A stretch of DNA of 22,505 bases from JBFMHD01 sp040752395 [NCBI: Candidatus Hydrogenedentota bacterium] (lineage in GTDB: Bacteria > JBFMHD01), in NCBI GenBank assembly GCA_040752395.1, contig JBFMHD010000012.1:1-22505 (forward strand), written 5' to 3'. Below are positions 1 to 6,518 of the stretch, piece after piece. The position numbers and the translations under genes are program-made. Every line of letters starts with the position of its first letter. Positions within the stretch are counted from its first letter, which is position 1. The notes beneath the pieces were generated by a model. It did not search any database. It was not told where the DNA came from and saw only the letters and a list, made by a program, of their open reading frames with translations.

Positions 1-20
1 GCTGTAACTCTAATAATTCG

Positions 21-82
21 GGCTACAGGCTACGGGCTACGGACTACAGCCGGCTGGAGCCCGAAGCCCGGAGCCTGAAGCC
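21..82. repeat. Heptad hairpin repeat, family A copy 1
   Basis: Four 7-bp units of the form GGCTACR (21-48) meet a palindromic centre AGCCGGCT (48-55) and continue as units of the form GRAGCCY (56-82). I paired the arms base by base (positions summing to 103). The whole 62 nt folds into one hairpin whose mismatches are A25-A78, A32-G71, A39-A64 and A46-G57, exactly every 7 bp, plus A43-C60. It lies about 80 bp past the fusA stop. A smaller GC-rich hairpin (117-122 with 128-133) separates the two. Related copies lie at 6251, 11358 and 22285. No T-run follows, so it is not an ordinary terminator. Confidence 0.9.
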
Positions 83-160
83 AACATATCATCTTTAGTT
101 TTTCATCCTTTGTGTAGAGCGCAACCCGCGCTCATGTCGACTCCTATGAAAAATTAAAAG

Positions 161-2248
161 TTATGCAACCGATTTTCTATATAAAGATACGTCAAGAAAT
201 TTTTTGACAATATCGTCAGGAACTTCCTCGTATCTGAAAAATTCCATAGTATATGTTGCTCTGCCCTGTGTCAATGATCTTAAATCCGTTGCATAACCAA
301 ACATCTCAGCAAGCGGTACCATCGCATCCACTATCTTCAAAGAAGCCTTTTCTGTTAAATTAATAATCTTACCACGCCTTACATTAATATCTGCTATAAC
401 CTCTCCTAAATTAGGCTCCGGTGTATATATCTCAAGTTTCATAATCGGCTCCATTAATATGGGATATGCATTTTTCATAGCTTCTCTAAAAGCTATGGAG
501 CCTGCTATTTTAAAAGCAATCTCTGAACTATCAACCTCATGATAAGAACCATCAATAAGAATAGCTTTTATGTCTATTACAGGGTATCCACCTAATATGC
601 CGCTTGTCATAGCCTCTTCTATGCCATTTTTTATTGAAGAGATATACTCTTCTTTTATAACCCCCCCTTTTATTTTGTTTTCAAAAATAAAACCATTACC
701 TGTATTTGGATATAACTCTATTATGCAATGACCATATTGTCCTCGTCCACCTGACTGTCTTATATACTTACCCTCACCACGCGAATTTGTTTTAATAGTT
801 TCGCGATACGATACCATAGGCTTACCAATATTTGCTCCGACACTGAACTCTCTTGTCAGTCTATCAGTTATTATTTCAAGATGTAATTCACCCATGCCGG
901 ATATAAGTGTTTGTAGCGTTTCTGCCTCAAATTTTACTTTGAAAGTAGGGTCTTCATCCTGGAGTTTAGAAAGGGCCTCGCTTAACTTCTGCTGATCAGC
1001 TTGAGTCTTTGGTTCGATTGCAACACTTATAACAGGTTCTGGAAATTGTATCGATTCAAGCAATATCGGGTTTTTAATATTAGAAAGTGTATCACCTGTT
1101 CTTGTAAATTTTAAACCGACGCATGCCACGATGTCGCCTGCACTCGCTTCTTGAATATCTTCTCGCTTATTTGCATGCATCCTTAATAACCGAGATATTC
1201 TTTCCTTCTTATCCCTGTTTACATTGTAAACAATCTCACCCTGTCTTAATATCCCTGAATATATCTTTAAATATATGAGCTGACCTACATAACTATCAGT
1301 TGCAAGCTTAAACGAGAGTGCTGAGAACGGCACTTCATCACTTGTTTCCCTTACTTCTTCCTTGTTGGTTATAGGATTTATACCTTTTACAGCCTCGACA
1401 TCAAGTGGTGAAGGCAAATAATCTACTACAGCATCAAGTAAAGATTGTATGCCTTTATTTTTAAAAGCAGAGCCGCATAATACAGGTACTACTGCGTTTT
1501 TAATCGTCCCTTTCCTTATAAGTAATTTAATCTCAGGAGTGGCTATCTCTTTACCAGCTAAATATTTTTCACATATTTTATCATCATATTCTGCGACTAC
1601 CTCAATAATGTTTTCTCTTTCAAACTCTATCTCGTCTTTGAGTTTTTTCGGGATCGGTTCTTCATAAAATTTCATACCTTTTGATTCCTCATCCCAGATT
1701 ATCTGTTTCCTTTCAAGTATATCTATGACTCCTATAAATTCATCTTTCTTGTAAATAGGGATCTGCAATTTAACAATTTTTGCAAAAAGTTTTGTCTTCA
1801 TCTCCTCTAACACACGATTAAAATCAGACCCTATTCTATCTAATTTATTAACAAATGCTATTCTTGGTACATTATATTTATTTGCGTAACGCCAGACTGT
1901 CTCGGACTGCGGTTCGACTCCACCCACACCGCAAAATATCGCAATCATACCATCAAGTACGCGTAAAGACCTCACAACCTCAACTGTAAAATCAACATGC
2001 CCCGGCGTATCAATAATATTTATTCTCGCATCTTTCCAAAAACAGGTGGTAGCTGCTGCTGTTATAGTTATACCTCTTTCACGTTCCTGCGCCATCCAAT
2101 CCATCTCAGTTGAACCCTCATCAACCTCTCCCATTTTATATATCTTACCTGTATAGTATAATATCCGCTCAGTAGTAGTAGTTTTGCCCGCATCAATATG
2201 CGCAACTATACCCATATTTCTCAAATTCAATAACTCTTCTTTCTTCAT
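161..2248 (-). CDS. fusA: Elongation factor G
   Basis: Translocation GTPase that moves tRNA and mRNA through the ribosome after each peptide bond and helps in ribosome recycling; cytosolic. The 695-residue length is normal for EF-G. The GTPase motifs are complete: P-loop AHIDAGKTT at residues 16-24, switch I RERGITI at 56-62, DTPGH at 80-84, and NKLD around 134-137. Domains II to V follow without interruption, including the conserved GMGELHLEI stretch of domain III. The ATG start lies 42 bp after the rpsG stop and is the third gene of rpsL-rpsG-fusA. The spacer before it is made of AAGAGGC-type heptads that include Shine-Dalgarno-like AAGAAG and GAGG. The usual next gene, tuf, is not present in the 160 bases that remain. 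Assignment is certain; whether a paralogue exists elsewhere cannot be seen. Confidence 0.98.
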   Translation of the reverse strand: MKKEELLNLRNMGIVAHIDAGKTTTTERILYYTGKIYKMGEVDEGSTEMDWMAQERERGITITAAATTCFWKDARINIIDTPGHVDFTVEVVRSLRVLDGMIAIFCGVGGVEPQSETVWRYANKYNVPRIAFVNKLDRIGSDFNRVLEEMKTKLFAKIVKLQIPIYKKDEFIGVIDILERKQIIWDEESKGMKFYEEPIPKKLKDEIEFERENIIEVVAEYDDKICEKYLAGKEIATPEIKLLIRKGTIKNAVVPVLCGSAFKNKGIQSLLDAVVDYLPSPLDVEAVKGINPITNKEEVRETSDEVPFSALSFKLATDSYVGQLIYLKIYSGILRQGEIVYNVNRDKKERISRLLRMHANKREDIQEASAGDIVACVGLKFTRTGDTLSNIKNPILLESIQFPEPVISVAIEPKTQADQQKLSEALSKLQDEDPTFKVKFEAETLQTLISGMGELHLEIITDRLTREFSVGANIGKPMVSYRETIKTNSRGEGKYIRQSGGRGQYGHCIIELYPNTGNGFIFENKIKGGVIKEEYISSIKNGIEEAMTSGILGGYPVIDIKAILIDGSYHEVDSSEIAFKIAGSIAFREAMKNAYPILMEPIMKLEIYTPEPNLGEVIADINVRRGKIINLTEKASLKIVDAMVPLAEMFGYATDLRSLTQGRATYTMEFFRYEEVPDDIVKKFLDVSLYRKSVA

Positions 2249-2290
2249 AATTTTACTTCTTGCCTCTTGCCTCTTTCGTTATCTTATTAT
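2249..2290 (-). promoter_or_regulatory. Heptad-built ribosome-binding spacer of fusA
   Basis: Read on the minus strand, the 42-bp rpsG-fusA spacer contains GATAACG followed by AAAGAGGC, AAGAGGC and AAGAAGT heptads, then AAAATT and the fusA ATG. The same GATAACG plus AAGAAGC/AAGAGGC pattern occurs in unrelated spacers at 11866-11904, 18742-18776 and 22245-22273. The only Shine-Dalgarno-like sequences for fusA (AAGAAG about 7 nt from the ATG, GAGG about 14 nt) belong to this repeat. That it serves as the ribosome-binding site is inferred. Confidence 0.6.
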
Positions 2291-2761
2291 TCACCATCTG
2301 TAATGTGCAAAGGCTCTATTAGCCTCTGCCATCTTATGTGTGTCTTCTCTCTTTTTTATTGATGCGCCCTGATTATGTGCAGCATCAAGTATCTCTCTTG
2401 CTAATTTCTCTTCCATCGATTTGCCGTCTTTCCGCTCTCTCGCTGATAATACAATCCATTTTATAGCAAGCGAATTCTGCCTGTCCGCAGGTACCTCAAC
2501 AGGAACCTGATAATTCGCTCCACCAACACGCCTTGATTTGACCTCTAATTCTGGCTTCACATTGTCTATAGCTTTTCTGAATAAATCCATAGGCTTATCT
2601 TCTTTCTTCCCTATAATATCAAGCGCTTGATAAAAAATATATTCGGCAATACTTTTCTTGCCACTTTCCATAAGTTTATTAATGAATTTTTCAACTATGG
2701 TACTCTGAAATACCGGGTCTTGTAAAACTTCTCGCTTCTTAACTTTACCTTTTCTTGGCAT
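2291..2761 (-). CDS. rpsG: 30S ribosomal protein S7
   Basis: Primary 16S rRNA-binding protein that nucleates assembly of the 30S head and lines the decoding and exit region. The protein begins MPRKG and carries the family's [12 protein letters not shown] (about 77-88) and the C-terminal [13 protein letters not shown] signature. The 156-residue length is standard for bacterial S7. An AAGAGG Shine-Dalgarno lies 11 nt before the ATG. It is the middle gene of rpsL-rpsG-fusA, with 17 bp from the rpsL stop and 42 bp to fusA. In E. coli, S7 represses its own operon by binding the rpsL-rpsG intercistronic RNA. The 17-bp gap here is too short for the equivalent structure, so any autoregulation would have to work differently. 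Confidence 0.98.
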   Translation of the reverse strand: MPRKGKVKKREVLQDPVFQSTIVEKFINKLMESGKKSIAEYIFYQALDIIGKKEDKPMDLFRKAIDNVKPELEVKSRRVGGANYQVPVEVPADRQNSLAIKWIVLSARERKDGKSMEEKLAREILDAAHNQGASIKKREDTHKMAEANRAFAHYRW

Positions 2762-2778
2762 ATAATTAAAACCTCTTT

Positions 2779-3186
2779 TTAAGCTGTTGGTGCTGGTACC
2801 GGTGCAGGAGCCCTTACTTTCTCTCTCTTCGCCCCGTATTTTGATCTCCCTTGCTTCCGGTCAATAACACCAGCTGCGTCAAAAGCGCCCCTGATAATGT
2901 GATACCGTACCCCGGGTAAATCCTTTACCCGCCCCCCTCTTATAAGAACAATTGAGTGCTCCTGAAGATTATGTCCTATACCAGGTATATATGAAGTAAC
3001 TTCCATCCCTGATGTCAGTCTCACTCTCGCCACTTTTCTTAAAGCAGAATTAGGTTTTTTGGGTGTTGTTGTATAAACCCTCGCACAAACACCACGGCGC
3101 TGCGGGCAACCTTTTAATGCTGGCGACTTGGATTTCCATCTCACCTTTTCTCTGCCTTTTTTAACTAACTGATTTAATGTTGGCAT
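2779..3186 (-). CDS. rpsL: 30S ribosomal protein S12
   Basis: Decoding-centre protein of the small subunit that contributes to tRNA selection accuracy. The sequence has the invariant [11 protein letters not shown] start, the [11 protein letters not shown] loop at about residues 41-51, and the [20 protein letters not shown] segment. The lysines whose substitution gives streptomycin resistance in other bacteria are unchanged. At 135 residues it is about ten longer than E. coli S12 because of a proline- and alanine-rich tail (the last 11 residues), which looks disordered. It is the first gene of the str operon. A GAGG Shine-Dalgarno precedes the ATG, and a dispersed repeat (3197-3222) ends just before it. 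The promoter and terminator-bearing leader at 3322-3519 lie upstream in the same direction. Confidence 0.98.
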   Translation of the reverse strand: MPTLNQLVKKGREKVRWKSKSPALKGCPQRRGVCARVYTTTPKKPNSALRKVARVRLTSGMEVTSYIPGIGHNLQEHSIVLIRGGRVKDLPGVRYHIIRGAFDAAGVIDRKQGRSKYGAKREKVRAPAPVPAPTA

Positions 3187-3196
3187 AACAAACCTC

Positions 3197-3245
3197 GTAA
3201 TCCCTCAATTATAGGTGGAATTTAGAAGCAAGATGCAAGATAACG
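3197..3245 (-). repeat. Dispersed composite repeat, uninterrupted copy upstream of rpsL
   Basis: On the minus strand this reads TCTTGCATCTTGCTTCTAA, then AATTCCACCTATAATTGA, then GGGATTACG. The second and third parts match, with few changes, the sequences flanking the inserted elements at 3682-3794 and 18798-18887 once those are removed. The TCTTGCTTCTAAAT part is also found, 14 nt identical, at 11005-11045. This is therefore the unoccupied form of the target repeat. It ends about 10 bp before the rpsL start codon. Confidence 0.75.
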
Positions 3246-3321
3246 TAAAATCGTTGTATGGGCAAATCTATGTGTCTGGCCATAGTGCGGCGTAACCCCT
3301 GCCCTACAATTTTGGTTTTAC

Positions 3322-3360
3322 AAAAAAAAAGAATGCGACTCTTTGATAGAACCGCATTCT
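3322..3360 (-). terminator. Intrinsic terminator in the rpsL leader
   Basis: On the minus strand AGAATGCG (3353-3360) and CGCATTCT (3330-3337) form a perfect 8-bp stem with a 15-nt loop, followed at once by nine Ts (3322-3330). It faces rpsL, whose start codon is 136 bp further on. It lies about 120 nt after a plausible promoter and immediately follows the leader helix at 3359-3459. It may end that leader RNA or act as an attenuator. It could also stop read-through from rng-rfbD. Confidence 0.8.
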
Positions 3361-3480
3361 TCCGGCGATAATATACCTGTTTTAAATCCCTCAACTATAA
3401 TCTCTCTTTATATCATTACGCTCCCTCCCTTGACTTTAAAATCAGGTCTATGCCGGAAGCGCTGCTTTCCGTTCTAAACA
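3322..3480 (-). ncRNA. Structured leader or small RNA upstream of rpsL
   Basis: Transcribed from the promoter at about 3486-3519, this ~160-nt RNA would contain three structural parts. The first is a 5' hairpin with stem CGGAA and GC arms (about 3453-3473). The second is a long-range helix: 3452-3459 pairs perfectly with 3359-3366 (8 bp), and 3435-3446 pairs with 3376-3386 (11 bp, one bulge). The third is the intrinsic terminator. The long-range helix encloses about 48 nt of purine-rich sequence with repeated GGGAG or GAGGGA, including AGGGAGGGAGCGTAATG with a stop two codons later. CTTCCG can pair either with the 5' hairpin or with the 3' strand, and two bases (3359-3360) are shared between helix and terminator, so alternative folds are possible. 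I recognise no known family. Existence as an RNA is inferred. Confidence 0.5.
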
Positions 3481-3486
3481 TTAAAT

Positions 3487-3519
3487 TTTATAGTTAAATA
3501 TTTTATTAAATTCTGTCAA
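3487..3519 (-). promoter_or_regulatory. Promoter for the rpsL leader
   Basis: A perfect TTGACA (minus strand, 3519-3514) is followed by an AT-only stretch. After 17 bp comes TAACTA (3496-3491), overlapped by TATAAA (3492-3487) at 21 bp. The -35 box is strong and the -10 ambiguous. A start near 3480 would place the structured leader and terminator inside the str operon transcript. Confidence 0.5.
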
Positions 3520-3587
3520 GATTTTTTTAAATAAATTTTTTCTTTTTTGTGTTCTCTTAGTTTTCGGTAGAGTTTCTTAAGTTCGTG

Positions 3588-3643
3588 TTTGGTTTTCGGT
3601 TTCCGGTGTTCGGTTCACCGATAACCCAAAACCCAAAACCGAA
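3588..3643. repeat. Heptad hairpin repeat, family D
   Basis: Units of 7 bp beginning GGTTTTC, GGTTTCC, GGTGTTC and GGTTCAC run from 3591 to 3618. They are answered by CGATAAC, CCAAAAC and CCAAAAC, then CGAATAT, from 3619 to 3646. Pairing positions that sum to 7231 gives a hairpin in which each heptad pairs through its GGTTT core and mismatches cluster at the last two positions. The sequence is unrelated to families A and B, but the 7-bp period and fold-back are the same. It is followed directly by CTTGCTTCTTG of family C. A partial inverted copy of the target repeat (core CTACCGAAAACTAAG on the minus strand) lies beside it at about 3549-3582. Confidence 0.8.
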
Positions 3644-3681
3644 TATCTTGCTTCTTGCCCCTTAATTCCACCTATAACTGC

Positions 3682-3794
3682 GAACGTGTGAAAAAATATA
3701 TTAAATGTAGTTTTAATAATTTGTTAAAAATAATATAAATACCTCATCTTAAAGACGCATCTAAAGATGCTCACCACAATTTTTTCACACGTTC
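3682..3794. mobile_element. Small element with 16-bp terminal inverted repeats, copy 1
   Basis: GAACGTGTGAAAAAAT at 3682-3697 is matched exactly by its reverse complement at 3779-3794. TGC stands immediately outside each end (3679-3681 and 3795-3797). Removing the 113-bp element and one TGC leaves a sequence that matches the uninterrupted repeat before rpsL at 23 of 26 positions. The interior has no open reading frame of note and contains the short repeat GCATCTAAAGATGC. This is what a non-autonomous, MITE-like insertion with a 3-bp target duplication would look like. No transposase lies in the window. The right end supplies the last codons and stop of rfbD. Confidence 0.65.
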
Positions 3795-4672
3795 TGCGGA
3801 ATTACTTCTTTACCTAATTCTTTTAATGCATGCTGAGTATCCATTATTTCTATCCCTATCTCTTTTTTAATCTTATCAATCAATAATCCTGCTTTTTTAG
3901 GCCTTTTTGCCCGCTGAGCCAACTCCTCTGTTTTTACCGGTACTATAAGTCTTTTATCTAAACCAAAAATCTCTGCTATCATATAAGCAAATTCTGATCG
4001 TGATAATATATCAGGCCCTGCTATATTGTATATCCCTTTCTTCTTTTTTTTGATTAATCTCAAAATACATTCTGCCAGTACCTCAGTGTAAGTCGGACTT
4101 GATACCTGATCATAAGGAACCTTAATATCTTTACTTTTTCTTAATGCGTCAATCAAACGCAATACATAATTTTTTCTGTATCTGTCATTGCCGTATAGCA
4201 CTGTTGTTCTGATGATTAACGAGTCCTCCGGCCGATTTGTTACTATAATATTCTCTGCATCAAATTTGGTCTTACCGTATACGCTTATCGGACGGGGAAT
4301 GGACTCTTCGATATACGGTCCACTCTCTCCATCAAAAACATAGTCAGTAGATAAAAAAACAAAATACACCGCATCCCCTGTATTCAACATAAGTTCTTGT
4401 GTAAATTCAGTATTACAGAGATACGCCTCTTCTTTATTATCTTCACAATAATCAACAAGATTTAACGCTGAGGTATGAATAATTATATCAGGCTTGAACT
4501 GGTTTATAGTATCTTTAATAGTTTTTTTATCATACGGCGTCATTAAAATTAAATCGTCATAAGTTTTTCTGGTTATATAAGTCCCTAAAATATCGTAATT
4601 ATTATTTTTCAATAGCGGATATAAAACCTGACCTGTCTGACTGCTCGCACCTGTTAATAAAACTCTTTGCAT
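3785..4672 (-). CDS. rfbD: RmlD-like NAD(P)-dependent sugar-nucleotide reductase
   Basis: Short-chain dehydrogenase/reductase of the dTDP-4-dehydrorhamnose reductase family, which makes dTDP-L-rhamnose for surface polysaccharides. The 295 residues begin with a Rossmann glycine motif TGASSQTG (7-14). STDYVFDG follows at 108-115 and the catalytic Y-x3-K at 132-136 (YGKTK), then the substrate-side IIRTTVLYG. The first glycine motif is GASSQTG rather than the commoner GANGQLG. No rmlA, rmlB or rmlC is nearby, so the true sugar substrate is open; related MAT2B-like reductases share this fold. It follows rng by 31 bp and is probably co-transcribed with it. The last codons and stop lie inside the inverted repeat of the element at 3682-3794, so the C-terminus may have been altered by that insertion. 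Confidence 0.8.
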   Translation of the reverse strand: MQRVLLTGASSQTGQVLYPLLKNNNYDILGTYITRKTYDDLILMTPYDKKTIKDTINQFKPDIIIHTSALNLVDYCEDNKEEAYLCNTEFTQELMLNTGDAVYFVFLSTDYVFDGESGPYIEESIPRPISVYGKTKFDAENIIVTNRPEDSLIIRTTVLYGNDRYRKNYVLRLIDALRKSKDIKVPYDQVSSPTYTEVLAECILRLIKKKKKGIYNIAGPDILSRSEFAYMIAEIFGLDKRLIVPVKTEELAQRAKRPKKAGLLIDKIKKEIGIEIMDTQHALKELGKEVIPQNV

Positions 4673-4703
4673 TTATCTCTGCCTCAAAAATAGGCTTCAG
4701 GCT

Positions 4704-6206
4704 TTATGCTGACCCTATTGAGCTATTTCTATAATCGGTTTGTGGTAAAACTTTTAAAAAATTAAAAGGTACATCCATAATTGCCTGAAACTCAACCTCT
4801 ATCGCTGTTTCCTCAATAAATTCAAGTAATGTTTCGTCCTTTTTTAATAGCGGTGTATAATACTGATTCGTCTGAACAACCAGTTTTTTGTTCCCATAAC
4901 CTATCTCTTTCCCTAACATCCTTTTAACTTGATTGCACATTGTTATTGAAGAATAAATTCTACCGCCTCCACTGCAAAAAGGGCAGTAATCCATAAGTAA
5001 ATGTGTAAGACTCTTTCCTACTCGTTTTCTTGTTAGTTCAATCAGCCCAAGCTCTGATAGTTTAACTATTTGTGTCTTACACCTGTCGCGTTTTAAAAGG
5101 TTCTCAAACTCTTCTTTAATCCTCTTTCTATGCTCCTGTTCCTTCATATCTATTAAATCTATAATTATCATCCCGCCTAAATTTCTTAATCTTATCTGGA
5201 TCGCTATCTTTTGTATCGCTTCCTGATTGATTTCAAAAGCTGTGTTTTCAAGCGCATCAATACCTATAAAACCACCTGTATTTACATCTATTGACGTTAA
5301 TGCTTCAGTCTGGTCAAATATTAAATAACCGCCGCTTTTAAGATTTATTCTTCTTGTTAAAGCTTTTGTAATCTGGTTCTCGACATTAAACTTTTCAAAT
5401 ATAGGTTCTTGTTCTTCATATAACGTAATTCTGTCTCTTATATGTTTTTTATTATTCTTTACATTCTCGCAAATGTTCTCATATTCCTCTTTGTCATCAA
5501 CATATACCCTGTTTATATCTTCTGTAAGCAAATCACGGACAACTATCTCTGATAAAGGCAATTCCTGATACACAAGTCCACTTTTTTTTATTTTACCCAA
5601 CTTATCTAAAATATCCTGCCATTTTTTTCTTAATTCATAAATCTCTTCTAAAATCTCTTCCTCTTTGCAATTTATAGCCTGAGTCCGAATAATAAATCCC
5701 TCTTCCTTTTCTTGTATGCTCATCACAATGTTTCTTAATCTCTCCCTCTCTTTTGGGTCAATTATTCTATGTGAGATACCGATATGAGGTGCAAGAGGCA
5801 TATAAACCAATAATTTACCTGAAATAGCAATATTCGTTGTTATTCTTGCACCTTTTTGTTCTATGGGTTCTTTATAGACCTGAATTAAAATATGCTCACC
5901 CTTTTTAATTATCTCCTCAATCTTTCGTAATATAGAAGGAGCAGGTGCTAAACTCTTTACATTTGTTTCAGAAATGTATCTATCTGTTATATCACCTACA
6001 AAAAGAAACGCATTCCTGTTAAGTCCGATATTTACAAAAGCAGCCTGCATCCCTGGAAGCACATCCTCGATTTTCCCTTTATATATGTTCCCGGATAATC
6101 TGCTTGCAGCCCCACGCTCTAAATAAAATTCTACAAGCTGATTATCTTCAAGTAAAGCAACCCTTGTCTCGTCTGCCTCAACATTTATAAGTATCTGCGA
6201 ATACAT
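4704..6206 (-). CDS. rng: Ribonuclease G/E family endoribonuclease
   Basis: Single-strand-specific endonuclease that cuts AU-rich RNA in 16S rRNA 5' maturation and mRNA decay. At 500 residues it is RNase G-sized, lacking the long C-terminal scaffold of RNase E. The order is an S1 domain opening with GNIYKGKIEDVLPGMQAAFV at 39-58, an RNase H-like region, and the catalytic segment with the magnesium aspartates in SIDVNTGG (D307) and IIIDLIDM (350-353). The Zn-link CPFCSGGG follows at 408-415. A strong GGAGAG Shine-Dalgarno supports the ATG. In many bacteria the adjacent upstream gene is the TIGR03960/TIGR03936 radical SAM protein. Here that gene lies at 8512-11013, separated by the sbnBA-like pair. 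Heptad hairpins A2 and B1 occupy its upstream region and probably its 5' leader. Confidence 0.95.
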   Translation of the reverse strand: MYSQILINVEADETRVALLEDNQLVEFYLERGAASRLSGNIYKGKIEDVLPGMQAAFVNIGLNRNAFLFVGDITDRYISETNVKSLAPAPSILRKIEEIIKKGEHILIQVYKEPIEQKGARITTNIAISGKLLVYMPLAPHIGISHRIIDPKERERLRNIVMSIQEKEEGFIIRTQAINCKEEEILEEIYELRKKWQDILDKLGKIKKSGLVYQELPLSEIVVRDLLTEDINRVYVDDKEEYENICENVKNNKKHIRDRITLYEEQEPIFEKFNVENQITKALTRRINLKSGGYLIFDQTEALTSIDVNTGGFIGIDALENTAFEINQEAIQKIAIQIRLRNLGGMIIIDLIDMKEQEHRKRIKEEFENLLKRDRCKTQIVKLSELGLIELTRKRVGKSLTHLLMDYCPFCSGGGRIYSSITMCNQVKRMLGKEIGYGNKKLVVQTNQYYTPLLKKDETLLEFIEETAIEVEFQAIMDVPFNFLKVLPQTDYRNSSIGSA

Positions 6207-6250
6207 TTTTCTCTCCTCTAAAAAAGTAAGAAGTAAGAAGTGGGAAGTAT

Positions 6251-6324
6251 CAGGACAGGCTACAGGCTACGGACTACAGCCGGCTGGAGCCAAAAGCCCG
6301 GAGCCTGTAGTCTGGAGCCTGCTG
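6251..6324. repeat. Heptad hairpin repeat, family A copy 2
   Basis: GGCTACA and GGCTACG units lead to the AGCCGGCT centre (6278-6285) and continue as GGAGCCA, AAAGCCC, GGAGCCT, GTAGTCT and GGAGCCT. A stretch of 45 nt (6247-6291) is identical to 22279-22323. Just before it, 6226-6250 reads as AAGTAAG heptads. Family B follows within a few bases, giving the same A-then-B order as at 22285-22412. Confidence 0.88.
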
Positions 6325-6326
6325 AA

Positions 6327-6372
6327 AAGTCTTGAGTCCTGTTTTGACTCACGACTTGTGACTCTTTGACTC
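6327..6372. repeat. Heptad hairpin repeat, family B copy 1
   Basis: Left arm AAGTCTT and GAGTCCT (6327-6340), loop GTTTT, right arm GACTCAC, GACTTGT and GACTCTT (6346-6366), then TGACTC. The GTC and GAC cores pair with 7-bp spacing. It is the short version of the hairpin at 22345-22412, which has two more heptads in each arm. Confidence 0.85.
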
Positions 6373-6461
6373 TATAGACTGATTTTGTAGTCGATAGCTT
6401 GGTGCTAACATAAATTAAGTATTTCTACCAAAAAATAAGGAATTATATCAATATTTTTTTA

Positions 6462-6490
6462 TTGACAAGTTGTATAAAAAAAAATAAAAT
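6462..6490 (+). promoter_or_regulatory. Near-consensus sigma-70 promoter of the sbnBA-like pair
   Basis: TTGACA (6462-6467), a 17-bp spacer, and TAAAAT (6485-6490). Transcription would begin near 6497, about 20 nt before the ATG at 6519, with GGAGG at 6506-6510. On the other strand TTGTCA (6468-6463) and TATAAT (6447-6442) lie 15 bp apart and could serve the divergent rng, sharing the same -35 bases. Confidence 0.75.
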
Positions 6491-6518
6491 TAAGTATAAA
6501 ATTTTGGAGGATAAATAT

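Noticed and set aside
21-82. Family A hairpin as a fusA transcription terminator
   Set aside because: No T-run follows on either strand, and other copies lie upstream of genes rather than downstream.
103-135. Ten-codon minus-strand ORF after fusA with a TAGGAG ribosome-binding site
   Set aside because: Too short to support, and its 3' part is a repeat also found at 22417-22445; noted only because the Shine-Dalgarno spacing is good.
1449-1667. Plus-strand ORF inside fusA (and similar ones inside ftsH, folP and the 8512-11013 gene)
   Set aside because: They are antisense frames of well-supported genes with no ribosome-binding site or recognisable domain.
3209-3394. 61-codon reading frame on the minus strand upstream of rpsL
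   Set aside because: It starts with TTG, runs through the intrinsic terminator and the dispersed repeat, and shows no domain or composition typical of a protein.
3445-3473. Resemblance of GGAAAGCAGC to the bacterial SRP RNA tetraloop region
   Set aside because: The conserved SRP helix 8 internal loops cannot be drawn around it and the sequence match is short.
6462-6518. N-terminal 19-residue extension of the SbnB-like protein
   Set aside because: Its TTG start is the promoter's -35 box, and the ATG at 6519 has an ideal GGAGG and fits SbnB N-termini.
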